Both the position numbers and the translations under genes were made by a program. Below are positions 43,523 to 54,758 of a DNA stretch of 64,000 nucleotides, piece after piece; the stretch's first letter is position 1; each line of letters begins with the position of its first letter. Under the pieces are notes generated by a model, which did no database searches, was not told the DNA's origin, and saw only the letters and a program-made list of their open reading frames with translations. This DNA comes from Cryptomeria japonica (lineage: Eukaryota; Streptophyta; Pinopsida; Cupressales; Cupressaceae), in contig NC_081409.1 of NCBI RefSeq assembly GCF_030272615.1, positions 244,613,502-244,677,501 on the forward strand, in the 5' to 3' direction.

Positions 43523-44718
43523 TGTTGGAATCCAAGAATACCGAGAGGGGGGGTGAATCATGTTATCTCAAAATGATTAATTTTAACTTTATTAGCACAA
43601 CAAATTAGCAACTGATATGCATAAAAGAAGATAACAATAAGTAATAATGCAACTAAAAATATGAACACCATAACACCACAGATTTATACATGGAAAACAT
43701 CAAGGAGGAAAAACCATGATGGGATTGGAGACCCACAATATCTATCCACTGATCATATGAATAAATACTACATATAAGGGGATTGCACATGGAGGAAGAC
43801 ACACTGCCTAGAGCACACTTCTCATCACAAAAGGAGTCTCATTGACTACAAGAAATCTTTAGACTACAATCCGAAAAGAAAATTGAGTTGCAAGTATAAC
43901 ATCTCCTATGCCTGAGTACAATTCCAGTTAAGCTCAATACCTGAGGTTTTAAAACATACATAAACCCAATTCGATCACCTATGATCAACCAAATCCTCTG
44001 CATATGATTATAAATTTATTCAGACATAGATAATACCATAACCCATAACCTTGAATGATATACAAAGAGATCTTACATCATATTTATACAAACCCGGGAC
44101 CTAAACAATTAGGTCGGCCACCTAAAAGATATTACAATAAATCCATTACATAAAACCATAAACCAATGATAACCCAAGTTGGCCTATGACTGAAACAACA
44201 TTAACCAAATAATAAATCCAACTGGAAACGCATCGGGAGCATCCATCAATACATTACATAAACCAATCCATAACCTAACAGAATAACACTAGACCTAAAA
44301 TAGGTCACCATAAGCTAAATGTAACACCACCGATCAATTGGAACATGAACATGATAACCATCAGCATCCTAAGAAACTTTTAGAAGCTGCACCAACACCA
44401 CTTATCGAATCCATCAAAAGATCTTCAACAAAGCTCTGCCAGTAAAACCCTTACCGGTAACCAAAAGGCTTACTAGAACATATGATAGCTTCCGGATCAC
44501 CAAATCTCAAACCAACTGAATGTGACATGCACATGAAAGACCGAACCAAACCAAATTCCACCAAACTGAACATACCAGAGAATACAAGAGATGATCTCTA
44601 GATCAACATCATAATCCAACCACTCTATCGGAACCTAGTAGACAACCAAACAAGCTAGTGTTGACATCAATGACAAAAATCAATGCAACACATAACTAAT
44701 TCCTCCAAAATGCCAACA
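43523..44718 (-). repeat. 5' LTR of copia C
   Basis: 1196 bp; minus strand TGTTGGCATT to TTCCAACA. Direct repeat of 22245-23458. TATA box TGTATAAATA on the minus strand at 44081-44090. Followed on the right by a polypurine tract rather than by flanking DNA. Confidence 0.9.
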
Positions 44719-45127
44719 ATCTCCCCCTTTGGCATTGATGGAAACACTAGACGTGAAAAACATCCAAGTTCCAAGAAATGCCAAACAAGTATCCCCCAAT
44801 GGAAGACATCTAGCAAATGATATATCAATGAAGTTCTAAACCAATTATCTCTCCATAGACCTGAACCAAAACTCCCCCAGAGGGATACAACCAATCTGAA
44901 ATTTCATTCCATCAGCATCTAAAATTTCAACAAATCTCTGTTGGTAAAACCCTTACCGGTAACCAAAAGGCTTACTAGAACATATGATAGCTTACAGATC
45001 ACCAAATCCTAAACCAATTGAATGTGACATGCACATGAATGACCGAACCAAACCAATTCCACCAAACCGAATGTATTGGTTTAATGTCGAAGATGATCTA
45101 CAGATCAACTTCACAATCCAACCACTC
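44719..45127 (-). repeat. Remnant of an adjoining copia C copy (3' internal end plus LTR piece)
   Basis: 44719-44911 repeats the polypurine tract and 3' internal region seen at 23459-23650. At about 44912 it jumps to an LTR fragment matching about 44364-44632. It then ends abruptly at 45127, where element E begins. This is what unequal recombination and deletion within a tandem array of C elements would leave. Confidence 0.75.
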
Positions 45128-46052
45128 TGTTGGAAATTGACACTCTATTGGTTGGTTTTACTATTTTGTCATTGATGGCAACATTTTTTGGGTTCTGGCT
45201 TCATATGGTATATCGACAGAAACTTGACAGATTCTACACCGATACCAGAACCGACAAGTTAGGAAGATTTCTTCAGTCACTGACAATGCAGGACAACATG
45301 GTATAGCAAAGGTTATTGGTATTGGAGGCCGACTTATCTTGGATCCAACATCGGTAACTTGTTTTAATATTTATTCATTTATGTTATATGGCCGACATGT
45401 AATCTGATATTGTATATACCTTTGTAAGCCGACATAAGGCATAAATTTGTATAGGGTGTATAGGGCAGATTGATTAGATCATTTTGATGTAGTAGGGATG
45501 TAATGTAATGGATATGTAAATGTGATACGATGCGAAATATATTAGAGAGACTATGCATGTGAGGAATTTATTGTAAGGGTTATTCCGGTAAAGGGGTTTA
45601 TGGTTTCAACTGGAACATACAGAGTTTAAACCAGAACTGTATTATGGCATAGAAGATGCTATCTTAGCAGTTCACACTTCTCCGGATTGTTGTCTGGAAT
45701 TTTATGTAGTCAGTGAGGCTCCTATTGCGATTGAGCAGTGTGCTCTAGGCTGTAAGCCTTCTTGCAAGTGCAGGCCCCTCATATATTGTAATATTTCTTC
45801 ATATGGCTAGTGGGTTGATATTGTGGGTCACAAATGCCACCATGGTTTTTCCTCATTGGGGTTTTTCACATATAAATCTGTGTGTTATGGTTCTCATTTA
45901 TGTGTTTGGCTTATTGGTTGCTTTACTTCTTTCAAATTTATTTATATCGGTATATGTCGATTGGTGCATGAATGTTTTGTTAAGGCTAAATTCTACTATT
46001 CCAGTATAACACTGATTCACCCCTATCCTCTCAGTGTTATTGGTTTCCAACA
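45128..46052 (+). repeat. 5' LTR of element E
   Basis: 925 bp, TGTTGGAAATTGACACTC to GGTTTCCAACA. The 5' and 3' ends are themselves a near inverted repeat (TGTTGGAAA/TTTCCAACA). No second copy is in the window. Confidence 0.85.
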
Positions 46053-46054
46053 AT

Positions 46055-46067
46055 TGGTATCAGAGCC
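46055..46067 (+). other. Primer binding site of element E
   Basis: TGGTATCAGAGCC, two bases after the LTR end. It is a perfect initiator Met-tRNA type site. Confidence 0.92.
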
Positions 46068-46126
46068 TTGTGCCTTGGGGGAAGTTTAACAGCTTGAGGA
46101 ATATCCTGAAATCCGAATCATTGAAT

Positions 46127-47242
46127 ATGGCTTTGGAGAAGCAACTTGAGATGGCACTTGAAGATTAAGATGATGAAAGATTGAAGAACTTAAAGATACA
46201 AGATGAGTTGAATTCTGATAAGGAATTCATTCTTGTCCTAAAAGAGAGGCTATCATCTATTTAAGCTAGGAGGAAAGAACTTTTGCAAAATCAGGATGAC
46301 GAATAGAAAAATGCACTTAAGGAACAATGTCAGAAATTGAGTCAGGAGAAGATGGTTATGAAGAATGAAATGCAAGCTATAACTATGAGGATGTCTAAGG
46401 AGATTGAGGACAAAAAGAAAAAGGGAGAAAATATTTTTGTATCCTTGAAGAACAATTTTGAAGAATGTGGTAGGTTGGTTCATGAAAATGATATGTTGAG
46501 AACTGATTTGATACAATCCCAGAGAAATGAGAAAGAGCTTGAGAGACAAATGACAAAACTAAGAGATGATTTAACTATTCCAAGTGAGTACAAAGAAAAA
46601 TTCAAGATCAAATCAACACAACTTGATAATTTATTGAAGAGACATAGGCAGATTGGAGATTCTAGTGGACTTGGATTTGAGCAAGGAGAGAGTTTTGGTA
46701 CTGCTAATGAAGATCGAAACCATAAGGCACTAGTAAGACAACTCATTGATTATAAATTCAATGGTAGATGTTTTATTTGCAATAGATTTGGTCACATGGC
46801 TAGGCAATGTAGAAATAGAGCAAATCAGAACCCTGATTATGCTCCCAGTAAATATTCTAAATACAATAAAATTGCTCATAAGATAAAAGATTGCAGAATG
46901 AATGTAAAATGCTATTCTTGTGGAAAATTTGGACATATGGCTAATTAGTGCAAGTCAAACAATTTCACCAATTTTAGCAAAGCAATTCAAAAGAACAATG
47001 TTACATGTTATGCATGCAATGAAATTGGACATTTTACTAAGTTTTGTAGAAGCACAAATCCACTGGTTAGTAATGAAGGATCAAATGAAAAAGGAAAAGA
47101 GAAGGTTAGTGAAATCGGGCAAGATCATACTCAGAGATGGGTTAGGAAGACTGAAGAGAAATCATTAGATGGGAATGTCCCAGTTACCTATCCGATAGAA
47201 GAGGCTACTCCTGCACCGACAATGAGCTCATCTAGTAACTAA
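46127..47242 (+). pseudogene. Element E gag, one frame with four in-frame stops
   Basis: Start ATG 46127 (MALEKQLEMALED) with the same phase to TAA 47240, about 371 codons. The N-terminal two thirds are a charged coiled coil (KLSQEKMVMKNEMQAITMRM, KEIEDKKKKGENIFVSLKNN). Three zinc knuckles follow: CFICNRFGHMARQC, CYSCGKFGHMANxC and CYACNEIGHFTKFC. The four stops (near 46166, 46261, 46304 and 46946) all stand where the family or the C gag has Gln, so each is one C-to-T step. The protein would be the capsid and nucleocapsid. As the only retroviral-type product of E, it points to a non-autonomous life style. Confidence 0.88.
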
Positions 47243-47629
47243 GGCAAATGCCTTAGGGGTAGGCAAAATTCATGAAGCTGATGCATATGCCCTGGGAAGA
47301 GGTTCTAGAAGATGTTCTAGATATTGGAGAATATTATCCGGCATGGATATGTTCTGAGCAAGATCCAGTATCTTTCACCGATAGTCATTTATGTCAATAG
47401 AAGATTAGGGTTTTTCTCTCGAAGGATAAAAGGTCGAATACACTTTATTGTTAATCACCTTGCATTTAGAGTGATTCAGAGTCACTAAGTGCGATCAGAG
47501 GCTATTCAGAGGCAATCAAATTTCTTCTTGAGTGATCACACCGGCGTTTGGAAGGATTCGTTAAAGGTTTTCACTGAGAGCGAACAAAAGGTATTTTTCT
47601 TGAAACAAGGAAGCAAGATCATCTTTTGT
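47243..47629 (+). other. Non-coding junction between gag and the extra frame of E
   Basis: No reading frame. It starts with GGCAAATGCCTTAGGGGTAG, similar to the sequence following gag in copia C, and then departs. Protease, integrase and RT would be expected here in an autonomous relative. Confidence 0.55.
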
Positions 47630-49503
47630 TCCTATTTTTGTTGCAAATCCAACTGTAGTGGAGGTTAAGGACCGCCTCAGGCCAATTTTCAAATGATATC
47701 CACATGTGGCTACCAAGGAAGATTTGGTCGGAGCATTTTCTCATGTTCCAGAGTGAGTGGTGTATGTAGAAGATGTTAGGGCATACATTCACTGTCATAT
47801 AGAGGACTTAGGAACTTCAGAGATCAAGGGAATGTATATGAATGAACTAATGGGAGAATCTATAAAGATTAAGCTGGCATATCAACACATTGAAGATCTA
47901 GGGTTTACAAATATTCTGGATATTCCAGAGTTGGAGGATGAAATAATCAGATATGTACTGAGCAGAGTACATGGGGAATTCATATGGCTGGACAAACCTT
48001 ATAAAATTACTAAAGAAGCCATCTAAAAAATTATAGGTTTGCCATCGGTAGGGAAACATCTGGATAAGAAAATGTCAAATGAATTCATGAGGCAGATCAC
48101 CGATGCCACATCTGATAAGAGATCAATGAAGGTGAGCACTATCACCGACATTGACATCAAGTTTGGAAGCATGGTCATAGGATACAAGGTAACTCAGTCA
48201 AATCGACTAAATTTTGTTTCCAGTTCATGTATTTTGGCTGCATATAAGACGATGAGAGAAAATGTAAAGTTAGATCTTTGCAGTTGGATGCTTGAAGAGT
48301 TATTGATCAACTTAGGAAAGATTAAAGGTGAGAAAAAGGGCACCTTTCGGTATGGGAATTTTTTAGTCTGCTTGATGTTATAGTTTTTGAATGATACACC
48401 TAGTTTTGGTAGGAAGCAATGGGCTTTTGACATTTTGGTAGGAAGATAGTTAAAACAATCAATTGCTGCATTAGGAAGTCAAAGAGATGATAAGATATGG
48501 GGTTATTTCAAGGCTTTTAAAAAATCTATGAGGTCTAGGATAAGAATACCTGACCATATAGTAGAGAAATACTCCACCGACATATGTTTTATGGTTAAGA
48601 AGGATGTGACTCTCATGGAGACAGTCAAGCCTCATAATATTTGGATAGAGGAAATGGGATATGAGGTAGATGCATTAATCCTTGATGCCTATGCAAAAAT
48701 TCTGATTGATGCAGAAATAGATGAGATAGAGAAACCCCATGGAACTACACAAGAGAAGACTCTAGAGGTTGAAAAAGATTTAAACCGGAAGAGAAGGGAA
48801 AAACAAGAAGGAAAAGAAAGTAAATTTGTACAGGAGGTCTCAAAGGACATAAAGGAACTTATTGATGTTGTCCTAGAGAAAGGGAGAAAGAGGAAGGATA
48901 TGGTAGTTCACATCGAACTTGTAACTGCAAATTCTGAATCAGAGGATGACACACCTTTAGCCTTCACGAGGGTTGTTAGGAGGAAACCAAAAGAAACTAA
49001 GGTAGAAGCAAGGAAAAAACTGATTAGAAAGGTCACAATCAAGTTACTAGCTCAGAAGCAAGCACCTAAGGCTACACCTACAACTGCATCCAGTACTGTC
49101 AAGAGGAAGAAGAAGGATGACACTGATTTTGGTAAGGTTACACCTAAAACTTGTGCAAAAAATTGTTGATGAAATAACTAAAGATGGAATGTTGAAGAAT
49201 GTTAAGTTTTATTATGAAAAATTAGAGGTTGATGAGAAGAGAGAAGTAGAGGAAGTAGTCCTGTTATACTTAGATATTTATAAGAAAGCCTTAATAGAGA
49301 TAGAAAATCAAATACCGGATGAGTTATATAACATGTTAGATGCTAGAAGGTTATCTTCTATGCAAGAAGATAAACACATTAAAATGCAATAAATTTTAGC
49401 TATATGTGTTAGAATAACTCCAAATGAAATGGATAAGACAATTGAGGCTACAGATAGAAAAGTATTCAATAGCAAACATAGGATAACTAGCCTGATGCTA
49501 GGG
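47630..49503 (+). pseudogene. Extra frame (aORF) of element E, first part, unrecognised
   Basis: A long frame of one phase to 49166, then a +1 shift to 49390 and beyond. Segments: VYVEDVRAYIHCHIEDLG, IIRYVLSRVHGEFIWLDKPY, KITKEAI (stop) KIIGLPSVGKH, NRLNFVSSSCILAAYKTMRE, LDLCSWMLEELLINLGKIKG, TFRYGNFLVCLML, then a Lys/Glu-rich C-terminal part (KDLNRKRREKQEGKESKFVQ) with basic stretches. I do not recognise a domain. The folded-looking N-terminal half plus charged tail, and its place downstream of gag, fit the additional frames described in plant LTR elements. Stops are mostly at Gln or Trp positions. It continues after element F at 54759. Confidence 0.75.
49499..49503. repeat. Target-site duplication of gypsy F (left copy)
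   Basis: TAGGG, against TAAGG at 54754-54758: four of five match. Joining the two sides keeps the extra frame of E open (SLML followed by RRMNEVIK). Confidence 0.75.
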
Positions 49504-51134
49504 TGGTACAGGAGCACCTAGGACTTAGACTATTTAGTTTTCTCAATTTTGGCTTGTACTGACCCTAGCCAAGTCATTTAGTGAATAAGGACTCTGGGAG
49601 GGTCCAAGAGTTAGTGTTTAGAGTCAATGTAGGCCTAGGATTGAGTTCATTCTTCTTAGGTTTGCATTTGGGCCTAAATAGTGGTTTGAGTAGGTAGTTG
49701 ACCTTCTTGATGGTCAAAAGTGTCGAAACTTGGTATAGGAATTAGGGAGGGTTAAATTATTCTGAAACATGTTTTAAAAGTCATGAGTGATGACTTACAA
49801 TAGGTCTCATAGGTTAAGAAGACCAAAAGGTGCAAAAGTGCAAAGTTGCAAAAAGTTGTCATGACAACTTTTGTCCTGAATTGGTTAGCGACGGAGTTAG
49901 AGATTGTCCAATGCCCTAGGAAGACTCCACACATGGGAAATTCTATAAGAAACCTCTCTATCATGGTTACCAAGATTGGAGAATGTGTTTTGTAAGTTCA
50001 ACAATCTGAAACTACTCATTTTTCAGACTAGTTGGCAACATTTTGGCTTGTTTTTACTCATTTTGTAAATGCAAATGGATTGAATCCATTGATCCAAAAA
50101 TGGATTGAGTTTCTCTAGTGTGTTACAGTATTGTTGGTTCCATTTCAAGCTTTGTAATTAGTTTGTATTGGTGTTTTCTTGCTTTGGTTTGCAAACAACC
50201 AGTTTTGGCTTGTATATAACAGTTTTATGTAAAATGGTTGCCCCATGAATTCAACACATGCTACCATCACAGCCTATTGGGACATGAAGGGAAACCGATT
50301 TTAAAGTGTATATATGTAGGGACAAGTTCTGGAGATGAGTTTCAATATGACTGTCACCTTGTTCTAGGTGAGTCCAGGAGTAACCCGACTAGAGGAAACA
50401 AGGTGAGATTAAAGTGCTAAGTGTAGGGGTGAATACCAAACCACCATCTAAGATTTTGGAGGGATACATGAAGTTGGGAAAGAGTTTCCAATGTAAGGAG
50501 AAGCCTTGACAAAGTCATTCAATGCCCAAACCCCAACTTGACTAGTCACTACTAGCTAAAAGGCCTAGAAACCCTTCAAAACCCTCATTTTGGGGTTAGC
50601 ATATTGTATGGTGGAGTAAGGAGCCAAAACCACAAAAATCACTTGAGGTTAGGTGAAAAATTGAAGAAAAAATAAACTTGCTAGGGCGTCTTTTGGACCG
50701 TTTTCACTCAAGCCCTAGAAAATCGGATTTTGGAGGCCTAATAGGGCTAAATCCTTGTAGCCCTTTTCTAAGCAAAATATTGAAATTAGTAAGAAACCTA
50801 ATGGTTTCAAACCTCAAATGGACCCAAAAGGAATTCAAAACATGTTAGAAGACACCTCCACACCTCCACACCTCTACATCAACTCACAACAGTAGGAGGT
50901 CAATTTGACAAGTTGAAGCCAAGAAGCCATAATTGAGCACATGGGAAGAATTGTAACTTGGTAGGGTTCATAGCTAGAACACTTGAAGAAAACACCTTGG
51001 AATGGTTAAGAAGAAAGCCATAGAAGAGACTGAGAAGGACTTGGAGGTCTAGAGAGAAACTAGGCCTGGTGAGTTGGTGGAATTTAGCAACACCAACTAG
51101 GTGAAGTGTTGAGCAAACTAGGTGAACCCCATCA
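49504..51134 (+). repeat. 5' LTR of gypsy F
   Basis: Starts TGGTACAGGAGCACC and ends GTGAACCCCATCA. TATA box TATATAAC at 50213-50220 is conserved in the other LTR. The two LTRs differ by scattered substitutions and small indels. Confidence 0.92.
50213..50220 (+). promoter_or_regulatory. TATA box of gypsy F LTR
   Basis: TATATAAC within TTGGCTTGTATATAACAG, identical in the 3' LTR near 53838-53845. Conservation between the copies and the mid-LTR position support it. Confidence 0.55.
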
Positions 51135-51137
51135 AAT

Positions 51138-51149
51138 TAGTATCAGAGC
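51138..51149 (+). other. Primer binding site of gypsy F
   Basis: TAGTATCAGAGC, one mismatch to TGGTATCAGAGC, three bases after the LTR end. Initiator Met-tRNA type. Confidence 0.8.
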
Positions 51150-51175
51150 TTATAAGATTTGGGCTAGGTGAGTAG

Positions 51176-53110
51176 ATGTCCTTAGTGGAATCTATAGGAG
51201 ATAACAACATGGTGACCAATGCAGAGTTGGCAAAGAAAGTGGATGATCGAGAGGAAAAGAATAGACTCCTGAAGGAAAAGTTGATAGAATTGGAGAGTAA
51301 GCTTGGGGAGGTAGAAACCAAGGCAGATGAAGTGTGGATGATCAGGAGGAAAAAAATAGACTCCTCTTATGATCTTGAGTTATATGCTTTAGTACAGGCT
51401 TTGAGGAAGTGGAGACACTATCTCCTCCCTAAGGAATTTATAGTCTATACAGACAACCAAGCATTGAGTTTCCTAAACTCACAAGACAAACTCAGTCATA
51501 AACACATGAAATGGGTGGAGTACATGTAGGACTACACATTCACCATTAAGCACAAGAAAGGGCAGTTAAACTAGGTAGCTGATGCATTAAGTAGGAGAAT
51601 TTTAATATTCCAAGAAATTCAATTGAGAAGCATAGGTGTTGACAGTTTTAGAGACTTGTACCCAGAGGATGAAGACTTCTCAAATGCCTACAAGGTGTGT
51701 AAGGAGTATCAAAATCACTTCCATAGTGAGTATTTTAATTTTACTTTGCAAAATGGACTATTGTTTAGAGGTGGGCAACTTTGTGTGCCTAAAGGCTCAA
51801 TGAGAGAAAATCTCATTCAAGAGAAGCATAATGGCAGCCTTAGTGGACATTTTGGAGTCAATAAGACTCAAGAGTTGGTTCAAAGGTATTACTATTGGCC
51901 AAGGATGAATCAAGATGTGAAAACAATATGTGGAGACTTGCATAGTTTGCCAAAAGGTCAAAGGTACTTCTACAAATGCCGGTTTATACCAACCTCTTCC
52001 CATACCAAATAGACCTTGGGAATGCATTAGTATGGAATTTGTAGTAGGTTTACCAAGGACAAAGCAAGGATATGACAACATTTATGTCATTGTGGACAGA
52101 TTTAGGAAAATGGCTCACTTTGTGACTTGCAAGACTACTCATGATGCATGCCAAATAGCTCATTTGTTCTTCAAAGAGGTAGTGAGGATACATGGTTTAC
52201 CCATGAGCATTATTTCAGATAGAGACTCAAAGTTCATGAGTCATTTTTGGAAGACACTTTGGCAAAATCTTGGCACCAACCTCTCTTTTGGATCAGCCTA
52301 CCATCCTCAAATAGATGGGCAGACCGAAGTGGTGAATAGAAGCTTGGGAAACTTATTAAGGTGCCTTACTAAGGAATATGGGCAGACATGGGATCAAGTA
52401 CTCTCACAAGCTGAATATGCATATAATGACACCATGAATAGGACTACCGGCAAGAGCCCTTTTGAAATTGTCTATGGTGTGCACCCAAGAGGTATTTTGG
52501 AGTTGAGAGACTTAGGTAGTGCAACAACAAGAAGTGGATATGTAGAAGATTTTTCTCAATCAATGAAGGAGGTCCATGAATCAATCAAGAAAGCATTGAT
52601 AGAGAACACAAGCAAAATCAAAAAGTTGATGAAAGAAGGAAGAACCTCCAATTTCAAGTGGGAGATCTTGTCATGGTACACCTAAACAAAGCAAGGCTAT
52701 AGAAAGGGGTGCCTAACAAGTTGCAAATGAGAAGGATAGGTCCATGTGCCATTCTAGCCAAGTATGGATAAAATGCATACAAGGTGGATCTACCTAGTGA
52801 CATAGGATTGTCACCGGTTTTCAACATAGCAGAATTAGTTGCATACAAGGGACCAATTCAAGGTTCAAATTGCAGTCACTCAGAGGTATTAGATGATGTG
52901 AACAACCTTTAGTTACAAACCAAACCAAATCCAAAGGCCAAGAAGGTGTTGAGTTCAAGGATCACCAAGAAGACAAGGCATCAAACCTATTGGGAGTACC
53001 TAATCAAATGGCAGGGTATGGATTATGTTGAAGCTACATGGGTGCTTGAGAAAGAGTTTAAGAAGCTAGGAATTGATTAGAATCTGATTCCCAAGGAGGT
53101 GACATGATTT
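51176..53110 (+). pseudogene. Gypsy F gag-pol remnant: gag start, RNase H, integrase, chromodomain
   Basis: ATG 51176 opens a charged coiled-coil peptide (KVDDREEKNRLLKEKLIELE). At about 51350 it switches to RNase H (SYDLELYALVQALRKWRHYL, YTDNQALSFLN, VADALSRR). Integrase follows: the H2C2 finger has EKHNGSLSGHFGVNKTQELV and CIVCQKVKG, and the core has ISMEFVVGLPRT, ISDRDSKF and DGQTEVVNRSLG. The first catalytic Asp is replaced by Glu (family SMDF, here SMEF); the second Asp and the Glu are kept. Frameshifts lie near 51928 and 52640. A chromodomain-like end, YWEYLIKWQGMDYVEATWV, is at about 52990-53045. Such domains direct integration to heterochromatin. It is not functional. Confidence 0.9.
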
Positions 53111-53127
53111 TCTTTTCTTTGGGAGAA
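53111..53127 (+). other. Polypurine tract region of gypsy F
   Basis: TCTTTTCTTTGGGAGAA directly before the 3' LTR. The purine part GGGAGAA is short but in the expected place. Confidence 0.6.
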
Positions 53128-54753
53128 TGGTGCAGGAGCACCTAGGACTTAGACTATTTAGTTTTCTCAATTTTGGCTTGTATTGACCCTAGCCAAGTTA
53201 GTTAGTGAATAAGGACTCTGAAAGGGTCCAAGATTTAGTGTTTAGAGTCAATTTAGGCCTAGGATTGAGTTCATTCTTCTTAGGTTTGCATTTTGGGCCT
53301 AAATAGTGGTTTGAGTAGGTAGTTGACCTTCTTGATGGTGAAAAGTGTCAAAAATTGGTATAGGAATTAGGGAGGGTTAAATTAATCTTAAACATGTTTT
53401 AAAAGTAATGAGTGATGACTTAGAATAGGTCTCATAGGTTGACAAGACCAAAAGATGCAAAAGTGCAAAGTTGCAAAAAGTTGTCATGACAACTTTTGTC
53501 CTGAATTGGTTAGCGATGGAGTTAGGGATTGTCAAAACACCATAGGAAGACTCCAAATGTGGGAAATGATATAATAACCCTCTCTTTCATGGTTACCAAG
53601 GTTGGAGAATGTGTTTTGTAAGTTCAACAATCTGAAAGTACTCATTTTTCAGACTAGTTGGCAACATTTTGGCTTGTTTCTACTCATTTTGTAAATGCAA
53701 ATGGATTGAATCCATTGATCTAGAAATGGATTGAGTTTCTATAGTGTGTTAAAGTATTATTGGTTCCATTTAAATCTTTGTAATTAGTTTGTATTGGTGT
53801 TTTCTTGCTTTGGTTTGTAAACAACCGATTTTGGCTTGTATATAACAGTTTTATGTAATATGGTTGCCCCATGAATTCCACACATGCTACCATCACGAAA
53901 TATTGGGAAATGAAGGGAAACCACTTGTAAAATGTACATATGTAGGGACAAGTTCTGGAGATGAGTTTCAATATGACTGTCACCTTGTTCTAGGCGAGTC
54001 TAGGAGCAACCCGACTAGAGGAAACAAGGTGAGATTGAAGTGCTAAGTACAGGGGTGAATGCAAAACCAACATATAAGATTTTGGATGGGTCCATGAAGT
54101 TGGGATAGATTTTTAAATGCAAGGAGAAGCCTTGAAAAAATCATTTGATGCCCAAACCCCAACTTGACCAGACACTGCTGGCTAGAAGGCCTATAAACCC
54201 TTCAAAACCCTCATTTTGGGGTTAGCATATTGTACGGTGGAGTAAGGAGGCAAAACCACAAAAATAACTTTAGGTTAGGTGAAAAATTGAAGAAAAAACA
54301 AACTTTCTAGGGGGTCTTTTGGACTGTTTTCACTCAAGCCCTAGAAAACCGGATTTTGGAGGCCTAATAGGGCTAAATCCTTGTAGCCCTTTTCTAGGCA
54401 AAATATTGAAATCGGTAAGAAAGCTAATGGTTGCAAACCTAAAATGGACCCAAAAGGAATTCAAAATATTTTAGAAGACACCTCCACACCTCTGCATCAA
54501 CTCACAATAGTAGGAGGTCAATTTGACAAGTTGAAGCCAAGAAGCCATAATTGAGCACATGGGAAGCATTGTAACTTGGTAGGGTTCCTAGCTAGAACAC
54601 TTGAAGAAAACACCTTGGAATGGTTAAGAATAAATCCCTAGAAGAGAATGAGAAGGACTTGGGGGTCTAGAGAGAAACTAGGCCTAATGAGTTGGCAGAA
54701 TTGAGCAACACCATCTAGGTGAAGTGTTGAGCAAACTAGGTGAACCGCCATCA
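53128..54753 (+). repeat. 3' LTR of gypsy F
   Basis: TGGTGCAGGAGCACC to GAACCGCCATCA, followed by TAAGG (54754-54758). Direct repeat of 49504-51134. Confidence 0.92.
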
Positions 54754-54758
54754 TAAGG

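Larger units (their letters stand above)
22245..44718 (-). mobile_element. Ty1/copia element C, reversed, internally deleted, with nested insertions
   Basis: Minus-strand element: 3' LTR 22245-23458, RNase H 25032-25536, RT fragment 41571-42060, gag 42287-43505, primer site 43507-43520 and 5' LTR 43523-44718. Protease, most of integrase and most of RT are missing through internal deletions. A solo LTR (23839-25011) and the 16-kb element D (25537-41570) were inserted later. The coding sequence rejoins exactly across D, at TTATG|GTATC. The outer ends do not share a target duplication: a polypurine tract follows 44718, so the 5' LTR also serves as 3' LTR of a further partial copy (see 44719-45127). 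Confidence 0.88.
49504..54753 (+). mobile_element. Ty3/gypsy chromovirus F, internally deleted
   Basis: LTRs 49504-51134 (1631 bp) and 53128-54753 (1626 bp), both starting TGGTRCAGGAGCACC. The primer site follows the 5' LTR and the internal region is only 2.0 kb. The frame goes from a short gag N-terminus straight into RNase H, so gag, protease and RT are missing. Integrase and a C-terminal chromodomain-like sequence identify it as a chromovirus. The element sits in the extra frame of E in the same orientation. Confidence 0.92.

Noticed and set aside
50238-50420. 60-codon frame in the F LTR, also open in the 3' LTR at 53864
   Set aside because: It begins with TTG rather than ATG, and its conservation is no more than the overall similarity of the two LTRs.
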